Numbered from the stretch's first letter, positions 32,701-41,259 are shown. The stretch is 64,000 bases of DNA from Kitasatospora sp. MAA4 (GCF_029893355.1 NZ_JARZAI010000027.1:46512-110511), one strand, 5' to 3'. Made by a program: numbers and translations. The notes: generated by a model from the sequence alone, not told the origin.

Positions 32701-34350
32701 TCGCTACCCGCGCTGCGCGAGGCCTACCGGGCCGCCGCCCAGCTCTACGAGAAGGTCGGCGTCGGCGCCGACCTGCGCGCCGAACAGGCCCGTGCGGAGA
32801 GCGACGAGACGGCCGCGCAGGCCGAACTCGACCGTCTCACCAACAAGGTCCGCACCCGCGCCGAGGAGCTGCTCTCCAGCCCCGACGGCGCCGACGGCCC
32901 GGCCCGGCAGGCCGCCGCCGCCCGCGCCGAGGAGCTGGTCGCCACCATCGAGGCCCGCGCCGCCACCGCCAGCGAGCAGCTCGGCCGACTGCGCGCCGAG
33001 GTCGAGCGCTCGGCCCCCGCCAGCGGCGAGGCGCACACCGAGCTGCCCGAGGAGCTGGTCCCCGCCGACCCCGAGCACGCCCAGCAGCTGCTGCGCGGCG
33101 CCACCAGCCGGCTCGCCGAGCGGCGCGAACTGCTGGAGAGCGCCCGGATCGAGCACGCCGAGCTGCTGCGCACCGAGCAGTCCGCGCAGTCCTCCGCCGC
33201 CGACTTCGACGAGGCGGCCGCCCAGCTGCGCGACGGCCTGCGCGACCACACCCCCGAGGAGCCCGAGCAGCGCGCCGAGCCGTACCTGGACAGCCTCGCC
33301 GAGGCCCGCTCGGTCGCCACCGAGACCCGCCGCACCCTGCGCGCCGCCGCCGCCGAACTGACCGCCGCCGAACTCGCCGTCCGGGACGCCTCGGACGGCC
33401 TGGTCCGGCACGCCAACGCGGCCCGCTACGAAGCCGTCCGCACCCCCGCCCGCCAGCAGATCCGCGAGCTGCCCGCCGCCGCCCTGCCCGACCACGCCGC
33501 CGCCTGGGCCGACGCCTTCGCGCCGCGCCTGCGGGTGCTCTCCGACGAGCTCGAACAGCTGGAACGCAACCGCGGCTCCATCGTCGACCGCCTGCGCGGC
33601 CTGGTGGAGAGCGCGCTCGGCACCCTGCGCGCCGCCCAGCGGCTCTCCCGGCTGCCCGAGGGCCTGGGGGAGTGGTCCGGTCAGGAGTTCCTGCGGATCC
33701 GCTTCGAGGACCCCGACCAGACCCTGCTGGTGGAACGCCTGGGCGCGGTGATCGACGAGGCGACCAGCGCCGCCGTCCGCAAGAACAGCGACCTGCGCCG
33801 TGACGGCATGTCCCTGCTGCTGCGCGGCGTCGCCGCCGCGATCGGCCCCAAGGGCGTCAGCGTCGAGATCCTCAAGCCCGACGCGGTGCTGCGCGCCGAG
33901 CGGGTGAGCGTCGGCCAGATGTCGGACGTCTTCTCCGGCGGCCAGCTGCTCACCGCGGCCATCGCGCTCTACTGCACGATGGCCGCGTTGCGCGCCAACG
34001 ACCGCGGGCAGTCCCAACTGCGGCACGCCGGAACGCTCTTCCTCGACAACCCGATCGGACGCGCCAACGCCACCTACCTGTTGGAGCTCCAGCGCGCGGT
34101 GGCCGACGCACTCGGCGTCCAACTCATTTACACCACCGGTCTGTTCGACACCACCGCGCTCGCGGAGTTCCCGCTCGTGATCCGCCTGCGCAACGACGCC
34201 GACCTGCGCGCCGGCCTCAAGTACATCTCCGTCGAGGAACACCTGCGCCCCGGCCTGCCCGCCCCCCAGGACCCCGACGGCCCGGCCATCCACGGCGAGA
34301 TCACCGCCACCCGCATGTTCAAGCGTCCTTCGGAGGTCCCGGCGACCTGA
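29797..34350 (+). CDS. MukB/JetC-like SMC ATPase with atypical Walker motifs
   Basis: A protein of 1517 residues with SMC layout. The N-terminal ATPase head carries the P-loop VLFLENGGGKSVLLK (about residues 60-74). A long Ala/Glu/Arg-rich coiled coil (about 250-600) leads to a compact hinge-like domain (about 600-775). A returning coiled coil (about 790-1270) ends in the C-terminal head with signature VFSGGQLLTAAIAL (near 1378), Walker B TLFLDNPIGRAN (near 1413) and a D-loop-like ATYLLELQRAV. The usual first glycine of Walker A and the catalytic Walker B glutamate are replaced (L and N). It is the last gene of the operon. I infer DNA loop extrusion or plasmid or phage sensing, as in MukBEF and Wadjet. 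Confidence 0.75.
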   Translation: MYELNRVRLYSIGPAGARYADTVLDLRGVGEPVANPAPQQPGLFGEEPEGPQRRPAPAGVLFLENGGGKSVLLKLIFSVMLPGHRNTLGGASSGVLRKFLLADDCGHVALEWQHTLTGELIVVGKVSEWRGRQVSSDPRKFAETWYSFRPGPGLTLDSLPVAERPALGSEQRTRGRRRTMKGFRDSLTEAGKAYPYLDLTFEDIHDRWNEHLGDLGLDPELFRYQREMNADEGEAAGLFAVKHDSDFTDLLLRAVTDTRDTDGLADLVHGFAAKLGRRSELTAERDFTAGSLDLLQRIVDATTARESVRETHRGAERRTRRLAQALAARAGAERDRAQDLAIEVAAAASAVTAAEADRTRHSLITAELTHRHATLGLAAATAEAAGLRRELLDARTLHSAWQAAEAVLRHRAATDRAARVAVAIREAELDAAPALAARAQAAGALAHALETAAGTAEERAETEEARAAEIQEDGARAQADSLAAATAAQKARSEADHLRQRLAEVEQETQAAVQAGWIDATTQEPDPARAALHASDAEKAATAALDQARAAAEQATARTREAAAAEGRAELAAARASDARSAAQRALAAEQRTAAQLAAEPRLAELLSLSPYEGEDGPGVLTPVVLDAAAEDLGELLDSSVAAAERTLFDLRTAAADDSRILAALGDGGLLPPGPDVLATVEYLGEHGVPALPGWRYLAQSVDPADHEAILAARPELVDGVVVTDPNSLERAREALQAAALLPRSTVAVGTAASLIAPITDEPAFFLVPPNPAMHDESAADEERRGLRSRATAREEHIRELAARLGGDRALASRLASWQAHCPPGTLAELAEAAADAAEQAETATAQLAAARAEHTEAEADRAAVAAVHEDRREAAQRTRRRADALAGLAFRLRERAGWTRSLRELAEDAAECERRQAGCAERARACDEDRRAAQRAADDARRTARTLRAERAELSGTVAVADELPTASLPALREAYRAAAQLYEKVGVGADLRAEQARAESDETAAQAELDRLTNKVRTRAEELLSSPDGADGPARQAAAARAEELVATIEARAATASEQLGRLRAEVERSAPASGEAHTELPEELVPADPEHAQQLLRGATSRLAERRELLESARIEHAELLRTEQSAQSSAADFDEAAAQLRDGLRDHTPEEPEQRAEPYLDSLAEARSVATETRRTLRAAAAELTAAELAVRDASDGLVRHANAARYEAVRTPARQQIRELPAAALPDHAAAWADAFAPRLRVLSDELEQLERNRGSIVDRLRGLVESALGTLRAAQRLSRLPEGLGEWSGQEFLRIRFEDPDQTLLVERLGAVIDEATSAAVRKNSDLRRDGMSLLLRGVAAAIGPKGVSVEILKPDAVLRAERVSVGQMSDVFSGGQLLTAAIALYCTMAALRANDRGQSQLRHAGTLFLDNPIGRANATYLLELQRAVADALGVQLIYTTGLFDTTALAEFPLVIRLRNDADLRAGLKYISVEEHLRPGLPAPQDPDGPAIHGEITATRMFKRPSEVPAT

Positions 34351-34367
34351 CGGTGCATCATGAGCCC

Positions 34368-35144
34368 ATGACCACCGTGGAGTACATCCGCTACCGGATC
34401 CCCGAGCCCGACCGCGACGCGTTCACGGCGGCCTACCGCCAGGCCGCCGTGCCGCTCGCCGCCTCGCCGTACTGCGTGGACTACGAGCTCACCGAGAGCG
34501 TCGACGAACCGGGCGCCTACATCCTGCGGATCCGCTGGACGTCCGTCCAGGGCCACCTGGAGGGCTTCCGGCGCTCGGTCGAGTTCGCCGCGTTCTTCGC
34601 CGCGATCCAGCCCTACGTCGGCGCGATCGAGGAGATGCGGCACTACGCCGACACCGGCGTGAGCGGCCGCGGCCCGCAGACCGAGCCGCCGAGCCTCTAC
34701 GAGTACCTCGGCGGCGCACCGGCCCTGGAGCGGCTCACCCGCACCTTCTACGCCCACGTCGCCGAGGACGAGATCCTCGCCCCGGTCTTCGCCGGCATGC
34801 ACGGCGAACACCCGCAGCACGTCGCCCTCTTCCTCGGCGAGGTCTTCGGCGGCCCGCCCGCCTACTCCGCCGAACGCGGCGGCCACCCGCACATGGTCTC
34901 CCGCCACTTCGGCCGCGCCATCACCGAACAGCAGCGCCGCCGCTGGATCGCCCTCCTCCAGGACACCGCCGACGAGGTGGGCCTCCCCGACGACCCCGAG
35001 TTCCGCGCCGCCTTCACCGGCTACCTGGAGTGGGGCACCCGGATGGCCAAGATGTTCTCCGCCCCCAACGCCCCCCGCGTCCTCCAGACCCCCATGCCCA
35101 AGTGGGGCTGGGGCCTCACCCCGCCCTACCGCCCCGAGCCCTGA
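34368..35144 (+). CDS. ABM domain fused to group II truncated hemoglobin
   Basis: A protein of 258 residues. Residues 1-100 form an antibiotic-biosynthesis-monooxygenase (ABM) ferredoxin-like barrel (TTVEYIRYRIPEPDRDAFTA, YELTESVDEPGAYILRIRW). Residues 108-250 are a truncated globin (SLYEYLGGAPALERLTRTFY, FAGMHGEHPQHVALFLGEVF, GGHPHMVSRHFGRAITEQQR, RRRWIALLQDTADEVGLPDD), with the proximal histidine in the H-MVSRH segment and the group II tryptophan. The pair suggests heme-dependent redox, oxygen or NO chemistry. It begins 18 bases after the SMC gene and may be transcribed from the same operon. Confidence 0.85.
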   Translation: MTTVEYIRYRIPEPDRDAFTAAYRQAAVPLAASPYCVDYELTESVDEPGAYILRIRWTSVQGHLEGFRRSVEFAAFFAAIQPYVGAIEEMRHYADTGVSGRGPQTEPPSLYEYLGGAPALERLTRTFYAHVAEDEILAPVFAGMHGEHPQHVALFLGEVFGGPPAYSAERGGHPHMVSRHFGRAITEQQRRRWIALLQDTADEVGLPDDPEFRAAFTGYLEWGTRMAKMFSAPNAPRVLQTPMPKWGWGLTPPYRPEP

Positions 35145-35193
35145 GTCCCGACACAGCCAAGAAGCTCGCCTGCCTGCCGAAGGGGTGGATCAA

Positions 35194-35631
35194 GTGACCG
35201 ACACGCCGACCACGTACACCGTTGTCGCAAAGCGTTGGCGGCACGGCTGGGAGCTGCACATCGACGGCATCGGTGTCACCCAGTCCCGCAGCCTGCTGGA
35301 TGCCGAGCCCATGGCGCGTGAGTACATCTCGCTCGAACTGGACGTCTCCGAAGACTCCTTCGGCCTCGTCGTCACTCCCGAGATCGGAGCCGGCGTCGAC
35401 GGCGAACTCCTCGACCTGCGCCAGGCCGACCGTGAGGCCGAAGCGGCGCAGAAGCGCGCCAGCGCCAAGCGGCGCACCATCGCCGCCCAGCTGAAGGAAC
35501 TCGGCCTGTCCGGACGCGAGATCGCCGCCGTCCTCGGCATCACCCCCCAGCGCGTCTCGCAGCTGCTCGGACAGCTGGCCGACGCCGCGAAGTCCGCCGG
35601 CCGCTCCGCCTCGGGTCGGACTCGGGCCTGA
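35194..35631 (+). CDS. HicB-like N domain plus HTH protein (orphan antitoxin-like)
   Basis: A protein of 145 residues. The N terminus (TYTVVAKRWRHGWELHIDG, GVTQSRSLLDAEPMAREYIS) has the beta-beta-alpha pattern of partial-RNase-H HicB folds. The C terminus is a charged helix followed by an HTH (LGLSGREIAAVLGITPQRVS). HicB antitoxins pair with a small HicA RNase, but no HicA ORF is found on either side. It may be a solitary regulator. GTG 35194 has AAGGGG 8 bases upstream; a GTG at 35185 lies too close to that site. Confidence 0.65.
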   Translation: MTDTPTTYTVVAKRWRHGWELHIDGIGVTQSRSLLDAEPMAREYISLELDVSEDSFGLVVTPEIGAGVDGELLDLRQADREAEAAQKRASAKRRTIAAQLKELGLSGREIAAVLGITPQRVSQLLGQLADAAKSAGRSASGRTRA

Positions 35632-35662
35632 GCAGCGCCGAGCGGACCTTCAGGCTCCCGGA

Positions 35663-37069
35663 CTAGGCCGGCCTGCTCTCCTGGCCGAACCGCAGCCAGC
35701 CCGCCCTGGCGCCCGGCAGCGGGGGCAGCTCCGGGCGGTAGAGCCAGGCGTCGAAGAGCTCCGCCAGTGGGCGTGCGGTGTAGCGCTGCGCGTGGGTGGT
35801 GAAGTCGGCGGTGGTGACCACGCCGCCGCGTCGGCCGGTCGCCCAGTCGCGCAGCATCCGGTGGAAGGCGTCGTCGCCGAGCGCGGTGCGCAGGGCGTGC
35901 ACGGTGAGGCCGCCGCGTTCGTACAGGCGGTCGTCGAACATCAGCTTGCGACCGGGATCGGCCAGCTTGAGGTCCTGCGGGAGGCCGGCCAGCAGGCGGT
36001 GCGCGTCGGCGGCGTGGGCCTGGGCGCTGCGCCCGCCCGAGCGCTCGGCCCAGAGCCACTCCGAGTACTTCGCCAGGCCCTCGTTGAGCCAGATGTGCCG
36101 CCAGTCGGCGACCGTGACGCTGTTGCCGAACCACTGGTGGGCCAGCTCGTGGGCGACCAGCCGCTCGGAGCCGCGCGCGCCGTCCAGGTGGTTGGTGCCG
36201 AATGCGGCCATCGCCTGCGCCTCGACCGGGACGTCCAGTTCCTCGTCGGCTATCACCACCGCGTAGCCGTCGAACGGGTACGGGCCGAACAGCTCCTCGA
36301 AGAGGCGCATCATCTGCGGCTGGCGGCCGAAGTCGGTGGCGAAGTGCGGAACCATGCCGGTGGGCACGTAGCCGGTCTGCGGCACCGCCCCGGGGTCGGC
36401 GTCGACCAGCAGGACCTTCTCGTACGCGCCGATCGCCACGCCCACCAGGTAGCTGGAGGTGGGCGCCGACTGCTCGTAGACCCAGGTGGTGCTGCTGGCC
36501 CGGGTGGTCCGGGTGAGCAGCCGCCCGCCGGTCACCACCGTGTAGGGCGACGGTGTGGTGATCGAGAGCTGGTACGAGGCCTTGTCGGCCGGGCGGTCGT
36601 TGCACGGGTACCAGGACGGCGCGCCGACCGGCTGGCTGGCCACCAGGGCGCCGTCCGTCAGCTCCTCCCAGCCGAGGCCGCCCCACTGGCTGCGCACCGG
36701 CTTCGGGTTGCCGCTGTAGTGCACCTCGACGGTGAACGCCGCGTCCGCCGCCACCGGCCGGGCCGGCCGGATCCGCAGCTTGCCGGCGCGGTGCGTGTAG
36801 TGGCCGGCCTTGCCGTCCACCAGGACCCGGCCGATCCGGAAGTCGGCCAGGTCGAGGGCGAACTCGCGCAGCGCCTCGGGGCCGGCCAGTGCGCTGAGCC
36901 GGGCGGTGCCGCCGAGCCGGTTGGGGCCGGGACGGTAGTCGAGGGTCAGCTCGTAGCGGTGCACGCGGTAGCGCGGGTCCCCGCTGGCCGGGAAGTAGGG
37001 ATCGACCTGCTTGGGGGAGCTCAACGCTTGGTCCACTTCCTGTGCCGTACCGACTGCCGTACCGATCAT
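35663..37069 (-). CDS. M1 family zinc aminopeptidase (candidate poly-lysine-degrading enzyme)
   Basis: A protein of 468 residues. An N-terminal saddle domain (RYELTLDYRPGPNRLGGTAR, SWYPCNDRPADKASYQL) is followed by the gluzincin catalytic domain with VAHELAHQWFG (HExxH near 307-311) and the third zinc ligand in WLNEGLAKYSEWLW. The exopeptidase loop reads EAQAMAAFG, in place of GAMEN. The C-terminal domain is shortened relative to the ~850-residue M1 enzymes. It starts 4 bases after the stop of the Pls-like synthetase, so it is translationally coupled. I recall that epsilon-poly-lysine-degrading Pld enzymes are M1-type. Self-protection or product trimming is therefore a good guess. Confidence 0.85.
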   Translation of the reverse strand: MIGTAVGTAQEVDQALSSPKQVDPYFPASGDPRYRVHRYELTLDYRPGPNRLGGTARLSALAGPEALREFALDLADFRIGRVLVDGKAGHYTHRAGKLRIRPARPVAADAAFTVEVHYSGNPKPVRSQWGGLGWEELTDGALVASQPVGAPSWYPCNDRPADKASYQLSITTPSPYTVVTGGRLLTRTTRASSTTWVYEQSAPTSSYLVGVAIGAYEKVLLVDADPGAVPQTGYVPTGMVPHFATDFGRQPQMMRLFEELFGPYPFDGYAVVIADEELDVPVEAQAMAAFGTNHLDGARGSERLVAHELAHQWFGNSVTVADWRHIWLNEGLAKYSEWLWAERSGGRSAQAHAADAHRLLAGLPQDLKLADPGRKLMFDDRLYERGGLTVHALRTALGDDAFHRMLRDWATGRRGGVVTTADFTTHAQRYTARPLAELFDAWLYRPELPPLPGARAGWLRFGQESRPA

Positions 37070-37073
37070 CTGG

Positions 37074-40000
37074 CTACGCCTGCCAGGCTTCGATCGGGTT
37101 GCCCAGCCACCGGGTGTCGGCCGGGACGGACTCCGCGCGCATCACCAGCGAGGCCGGCCCGAGCGTGCTGCGGGCCCCGACGGTGCTGCCGGGCAGCACG
37201 ATTCCACCCGGGCCCAGGGTGGCGCCCTCGCGGAGGATCACAGTATCCATGCGCATGATCCGGTCGTGGAAGAGGTGGGTCTGCAGAACGCAGCCGCGGT
37301 TGACGGTGACGCCGTCCTCCAGGGTGACCAGGTCGGCTTCGGGCAGCCAGTAGCTCTCGCACCACACGCCGCGCCCGATCCGGGCGCCCAGCGCGCGCAG
37401 CCAGAGGGTGAGCAGCGGGGTGCCGGGCACCGCGCCGACCAGCCAGGGCACCGCCAGCACCTCGACGAAGGTGTCGGCGAGCTCGTTGCGCCAGACGAAG
37501 CCGCTCCACAGCGGGTGCTCGACGGCCCGGAACCGGCCGACCAGCAGCCACTTGGCGGCGACCGAGACCAGGCAGGCGGCCAGGCCGACGACCAGCAGGA
37601 CCAGGCTGGAGAGCAGCGCAGCGAGCGGCACCGAGTCGGCGGAAGCCAGCGCGCAGAGCGCGCCGAGGGTCAGCACGGCGAGCGCGGCTGAGCAGAACAC
37701 CGGCAGCAGGCGGCAGACCTCGACCAGTCCGCGGGCCCAGAGCAGCCGGGCCGGCGGGTCGTAGGTGAGGCTCTGGTCGCCGCCGGCGGCGGCGCGCGGC
37801 AGCTTCATGGGGGGCATTCCGAGGTAGGAGCTGCCCTTCTTGGCCTTCTTCGGGGTGGCCGAGAGCACGCCGACCAGGCCCCGGTCGGGGACCGAGCGGC
37901 CGGGCGCGGTCATCCCGGAGTTGCCGAGGAAGGCCCGGCGGCCGATCTCGGCCCGGCCGATCCGCAGCCAGCCGCCGCCCAGCTCGTAGGGGGCGATCAG
38001 GGTGTCGTCGGCCAGGAAGGCGCCCTCGCCGACGGTGGTCAGGCTGGGCAGCGCGAGGACGGTGGAGACCTCGGCGCCAGCGCCGATCTTCATGCCGAGC
38101 AGGCGCAGCCAGATCGGCGTGATCAGTCCGGCGTAGAGCGGGAAGAGCACCTCGCGGGAGAGGTCCATCAGCTGGCTGACCGTCCAGGCCTGCCAGCCGA
38201 TCCGACCGAAGAGCGGGTGGTAGCCGGTGCGCAGGCCCAGGCTGAGCAGCCGAACGGCCGCCAGCACGAGCAGCGCGTACGTGAATCCGTAAGCGAGAGC
38301 AGCAGGCGCAACCGAGAGCAGTGCTCCGCGCAGCGCACTGCCCAGGTCGTCGCCGGGCCGCACGAAGCAGCTGGCCACCAGCAGGGCGGGCAGCGCGGAC
38401 ACCACCGGCAGCAGCGACAGGCCCAGGCCCGTCGCGCCGTAGACCGCCGCCCAGCGCGCCGGACGGGCCGGGCGGCGCTTGGGCCACCCGCGTTCGGCCT
38501 TGCCGAGCTTCTTGGCGGGCGCGCCGGCCCAGCGCTGACCGGTCGGCACCAGCCCGGTGACGCCCGAACCGGGCGCGACCTCGGCGCCCTTGCCCACCCG
38601 TGCGCCGGGGAAGAGCGTGCTGCGGGTGCCGACCACGGCGCCCGGGCCGACCTTGACCGTGCCGATCTCCAGCCGGTCGCCGTCCAGCCAGTAGCCGGAC
38701 AGGTCCACCTCGGCCTCCACCGCGCAGCCCCGGCCGAGCTTCAGCAGCCCGGTCACCGGCGGCAGCGCGTGCAGGTCGACCTCGGGGCCGATCTTGGCGC
38801 CCAGCGCCCGTCCGTAGCGGATCAGCCAGGCGCCGGACAGCGAGGTCGCCCCGCTCGCCTCGACCAGTCGCTCGGCGGCCCACAGCCGCAGGTGCACGCT
38901 CCCGCCGCGCGGGTGGCTGCCGGGCTTCAGTCCGCGCAGCAGCAGCCGCGCGCCGCCCGCGCCGATCGCGAGGCGTCCCGGCGGGGTGAACAGCAGCACC
39001 GCGCCGGCGCCCACCGCCCACCAGGAGGCGGTCGGCGCCCACGGGTACGAGCCGAACCAGGCCAGCGCGTTGCCCAGCGCCAGCAGCCCGACCGTCCAGC
39101 GCAGCCCGACCAGAGTGAACAGCGGCAGCAGCAGGAGCAGCTGCGTGACCTTGGCCCGGGTCGGCGTCTGCGCGATCGTCCGGGACGAGCCGTCGCCCTG
39201 GTCGGAGCGGGTCAGCAGCTTGGCCAGCTTGCGCAGGACGGGCTGGTTGTAGATGTCCAGCACGGCGGCGGCGGGGTAGCGGGTGCGCAGCAGCGTGGTC
39301 AGCCGGGCGGCGGCCAGGCTGCCGCCGCCGATCGCGAAGAAGTCGGCGTCCGCGCTGGTGACCGGCACGCCGAGGATCTCGCTCCACTGCTCGGCCAGCC
39401 AGGCCTCGGTGCCGTAGAGCTGCTCGGCGGGCCCGCTGGTCTGCAGGCCGGGCAGCGGCCAGGGCAGCGCGTCGCGGTCGACCTTGCCGGACGTCCGGGT
39501 CGGCAGCTCCTCGACGGGCGCGAGCAGCGGCACCAGGGCGGCGGGCAGTTCGGCGCGCAGCCGCTCCACGGCGGCGGCCTGGTCCCAGCCGTCCTGGGTG
39601 ACCAGGTAGCCGACCAGTAGCTGGTTGCCGCCGCGGGCGGTGCGCACGGCGGCGGCCGCACCGGCGACGCCGGGCAGCGCTTGGAGCGCCGCGTCCACCT
39701 CGCCCAGCTCGATCCGCCGGCCGCCGAGCTTGATCTGCTCGTCGCCGCGCCCCAGGAAGACCAGGCCCGCCGGCTCGGCGCGGACCAGGTCGCCGCTGCG
39801 GTAGGCGCGCTCCCAGCCGAGCGAGTCCAGCGGGGCGTACTTCTCGGCGTCCTTGGCCGGGTCCAGGTAGCGGGCCAGCCCGACGCCGCCGATCACCAGC
39901 TGACCGCTGTCGCCCATCGCCACCGGCCGTCCGGCCTCGTCGACGACGGCCAGCTCCCAGCCGTCCAGCGGCAGGCCGATCCGCACCGGGCCCTCGCCGG

Positions 40001-40961
40001 TGAGCAGCGCACCGCAGGCGACCACGGTCGCCTCGGTCGGGCCGTAGGTGTTCCAGACCTCGCGGCCCTCGGTGACCAGCCGCTCGACCAGCTCGGGCGG
40101 GCAGGCCTCGCCGCCGAAGATCAGCAGCCGGACGTCGCCCAGCGTCTCGGCGGGCCAGAGCGCGGCCAGCGTGGGGACCGTGGAGACCACGGTGATCTCC
40201 TGCTCGGCCAGCCACGGGCCGAGGTCGGCGCCGCTGCGCACCTGCGAGCGGGGGACGGGCACCAGGCAGGCGCCGTAGCGCCAGGCCAGCCACATCTCCT
40301 CGCAGGAGGCGTCGAAGGCGACCGAGAGCCCGGCCATCACCCGGTCGCCCGGGCCGATCGGCTCCTCCTGGAGGAACATCGCGGCCTCGGCGTCCACGAA
40401 GGCGGCGGCGTTGCGGTGGCTGACGGCGACGCCCTTGGGCTTGCCGGTCGAGCCGGAGGTGAAGATGATCCAGGCGTCCTGCTCCGGCCCGGGGCGGGCG
40501 GCGGCCGCGCTACCGGGACGGACGGTGGCGATCGCGCGCCCGGCGCCGAGCACGGCGCTCACCTCGGCCTCGCCGAAGACCAGCTCGGCGCGCTCGTCGG
40601 GGTCCTCGGCGTCCACCGGGACGTAGGCGGCGCCGGCGGCCAGCACGGCCAGGATCGAGACGTAGAGGTCGTTGGTGCCGGACGGGACGCGGATGCCGAC
40701 CCGGTCGCCCAGGCCGATGCCGGCGCCGGCCAGTCGGCGGCGCAGCGCCTCCACCTCGGCGGCCAGCGCCCGGTAGCTGAGCACGGTGCTGCCGTCGTCC
40801 AGGGCGGGCTCGTTCGGGTGCTCGCGGACGGTGGCGTCCAGGACGTCCACCAGGGTGCGCGGCGCGGGCGCCGGGCGCCCGCCGAACAGAGCGGGCACGC
40901 CGGGTGCGCCGCTCGGTTCCTCCCGGTCACCCGGTGTAGCGATCTGGGTCATGACAGCCAT
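37074..40961 (-). CDS. Pls/PosA-family membrane NRPS (poly-epsilon-lysine synthetase-like)
   Basis: A protein of about 1295 residues. The adenylation domain (about 35-510) has FTSGSTGKPKG (A3, near 165), YGPTEATVV and YRSGDLVR. The carrier domain has DFFAIGGGSLAAARL with the phosphopantetheine serine near 547. The remainder (about 600-1290) alternates three pairs of membrane helices with three tandem C-like domains rich in hexapeptide repeats (KVGPGAVVGTRSTLFPGARV). This is the Pls layout that makes epsilon-poly-lysine iteratively, without a thioesterase. Aligning A4-A5 by eye gives a specificity code DAESIGTVVK, close to lysine codes. The ATG at 40961 has GAGGA; M at 40952 is an alternative. 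Confidence 0.85.
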   Translation of the reverse strand: MAVMTQIATPGDREEPSGAPGVPALFGGRPAPAPRTLVDVLDATVREHPNEPALDDGSTVLSYRALAAEVEALRRRLAGAGIGLGDRVGIRVPSGTNDLYVSILAVLAAGAAYVPVDAEDPDERAELVFGEAEVSAVLGAGRAIATVRPGSAAAARPGPEQDAWIIFTSGSTGKPKGVAVSHRNAAAFVDAEAAMFLQEEPIGPGDRVMAGLSVAFDASCEEMWLAWRYGACLVPVPRSQVRSGADLGPWLAEQEITVVSTVPTLAALWPAETLGDVRLLIFGGEACPPELVERLVTEGREVWNTYGPTEATVVACGALLTGEGPVRIGLPLDGWELAVVDEAGRPVAMGDSGQLVIGGVGLARYLDPAKDAEKYAPLDSLGWERAYRSGDLVRAEPAGLVFLGRGDEQIKLGGRRIELGEVDAALQALPGVAGAAAAVRTARGGNQLLVGYLVTQDGWDQAAAVERLRAELPAALVPLLAPVEELPTRTSGKVDRDALPWPLPGLQTSGPAEQLYGTEAWLAEQWSEILGVPVTSADADFFAIGGGSLAAARLTTLLRTRYPAAAVLDIYNQPVLRKLAKLLTRSDQGDGSSRTIAQTPTRAKVTQLLLLLPLFTLVGLRWTVGLLALGNALAWFGSYPWAPTASWWAVGAGAVLLFTPPGRLAIGAGGARLLLRGLKPGSHPRGGSVHLRLWAAERLVEASGATSLSGAWLIRYGRALGAKIGPEVDLHALPPVTGLLKLGRGCAVEAEVDLSGYWLDGDRLEIGTVKVGPGAVVGTRSTLFPGARVGKGAEVAPGSGVTGLVPTGQRWAGAPAKKLGKAERGWPKRRPARPARWAAVYGATGLGLSLLPVVSALPALLVASCFVRPGDDLGSALRGALLSVAPAALAYGFTYALLVLAAVRLLSLGLRTGYHPLFGRIGWQAWTVSQLMDLSREVLFPLYAGLITPIWLRLLGMKIGAGAEVSTVLALPSLTTVGEGAFLADDTLIAPYELGGGWLRIGRAEIGRRAFLGNSGMTAPGRSVPDRGLVGVLSATPKKAKKGSSYLGMPPMKLPRAAAGGDQSLTYDPPARLLWARGLVEVCRLLPVFCSAALAVLTLGALCALASADSVPLAALLSSLVLLVVGLAACLVSVAAKWLLVGRFRAVEHPLWSGFVWRNELADTFVEVLAVPWLVGAVPGTPLLTLWLRALGARIGRGVWCESYWLPEADLVTLEDGVTVNRGCVLQTHLFHDRIMRMDTVILREGATLGPGGIVLPGSTVGARSTLGPASLVMRAESVPADTRWLGNPIEAWQA

Positions 40962-41259
40962 ACGGTCCTCGTCCCTCGGTCCCCCCACCACAGCCGGCGT
41001 GGACGTTCGATACTACGTCGGGTTATCGCTTGCTGCGAGGCCGCACCTGCCGCCAACTGGGGCTTTCCCAGCCAAAACTGACTGATCATCAGATCGTAGA
41101 GGCTGGGCCCTGAAAGGACTCTGACGGACCGTCAGATAAATTGACGATCCGTCAGATCAGAAATTCACGATGTGACTCAGCTAACACCGAATGGGTGTAT
41201 CGGCCACTCCGTGCGCCGTGCACGGCCTGTCCAGTTCCTGGCCGACCCCTGTTCGGCCC

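Noticed and set aside
24177..37069. Search for a JetD/MksG-like or other nuclease near the condensin-like operon
   Set aside because: None of the flanking genes (kinase-like, membrane proteins, RelE, globin, HicB-like, M1 peptidase) has TOPRIM or nuclease motifs.
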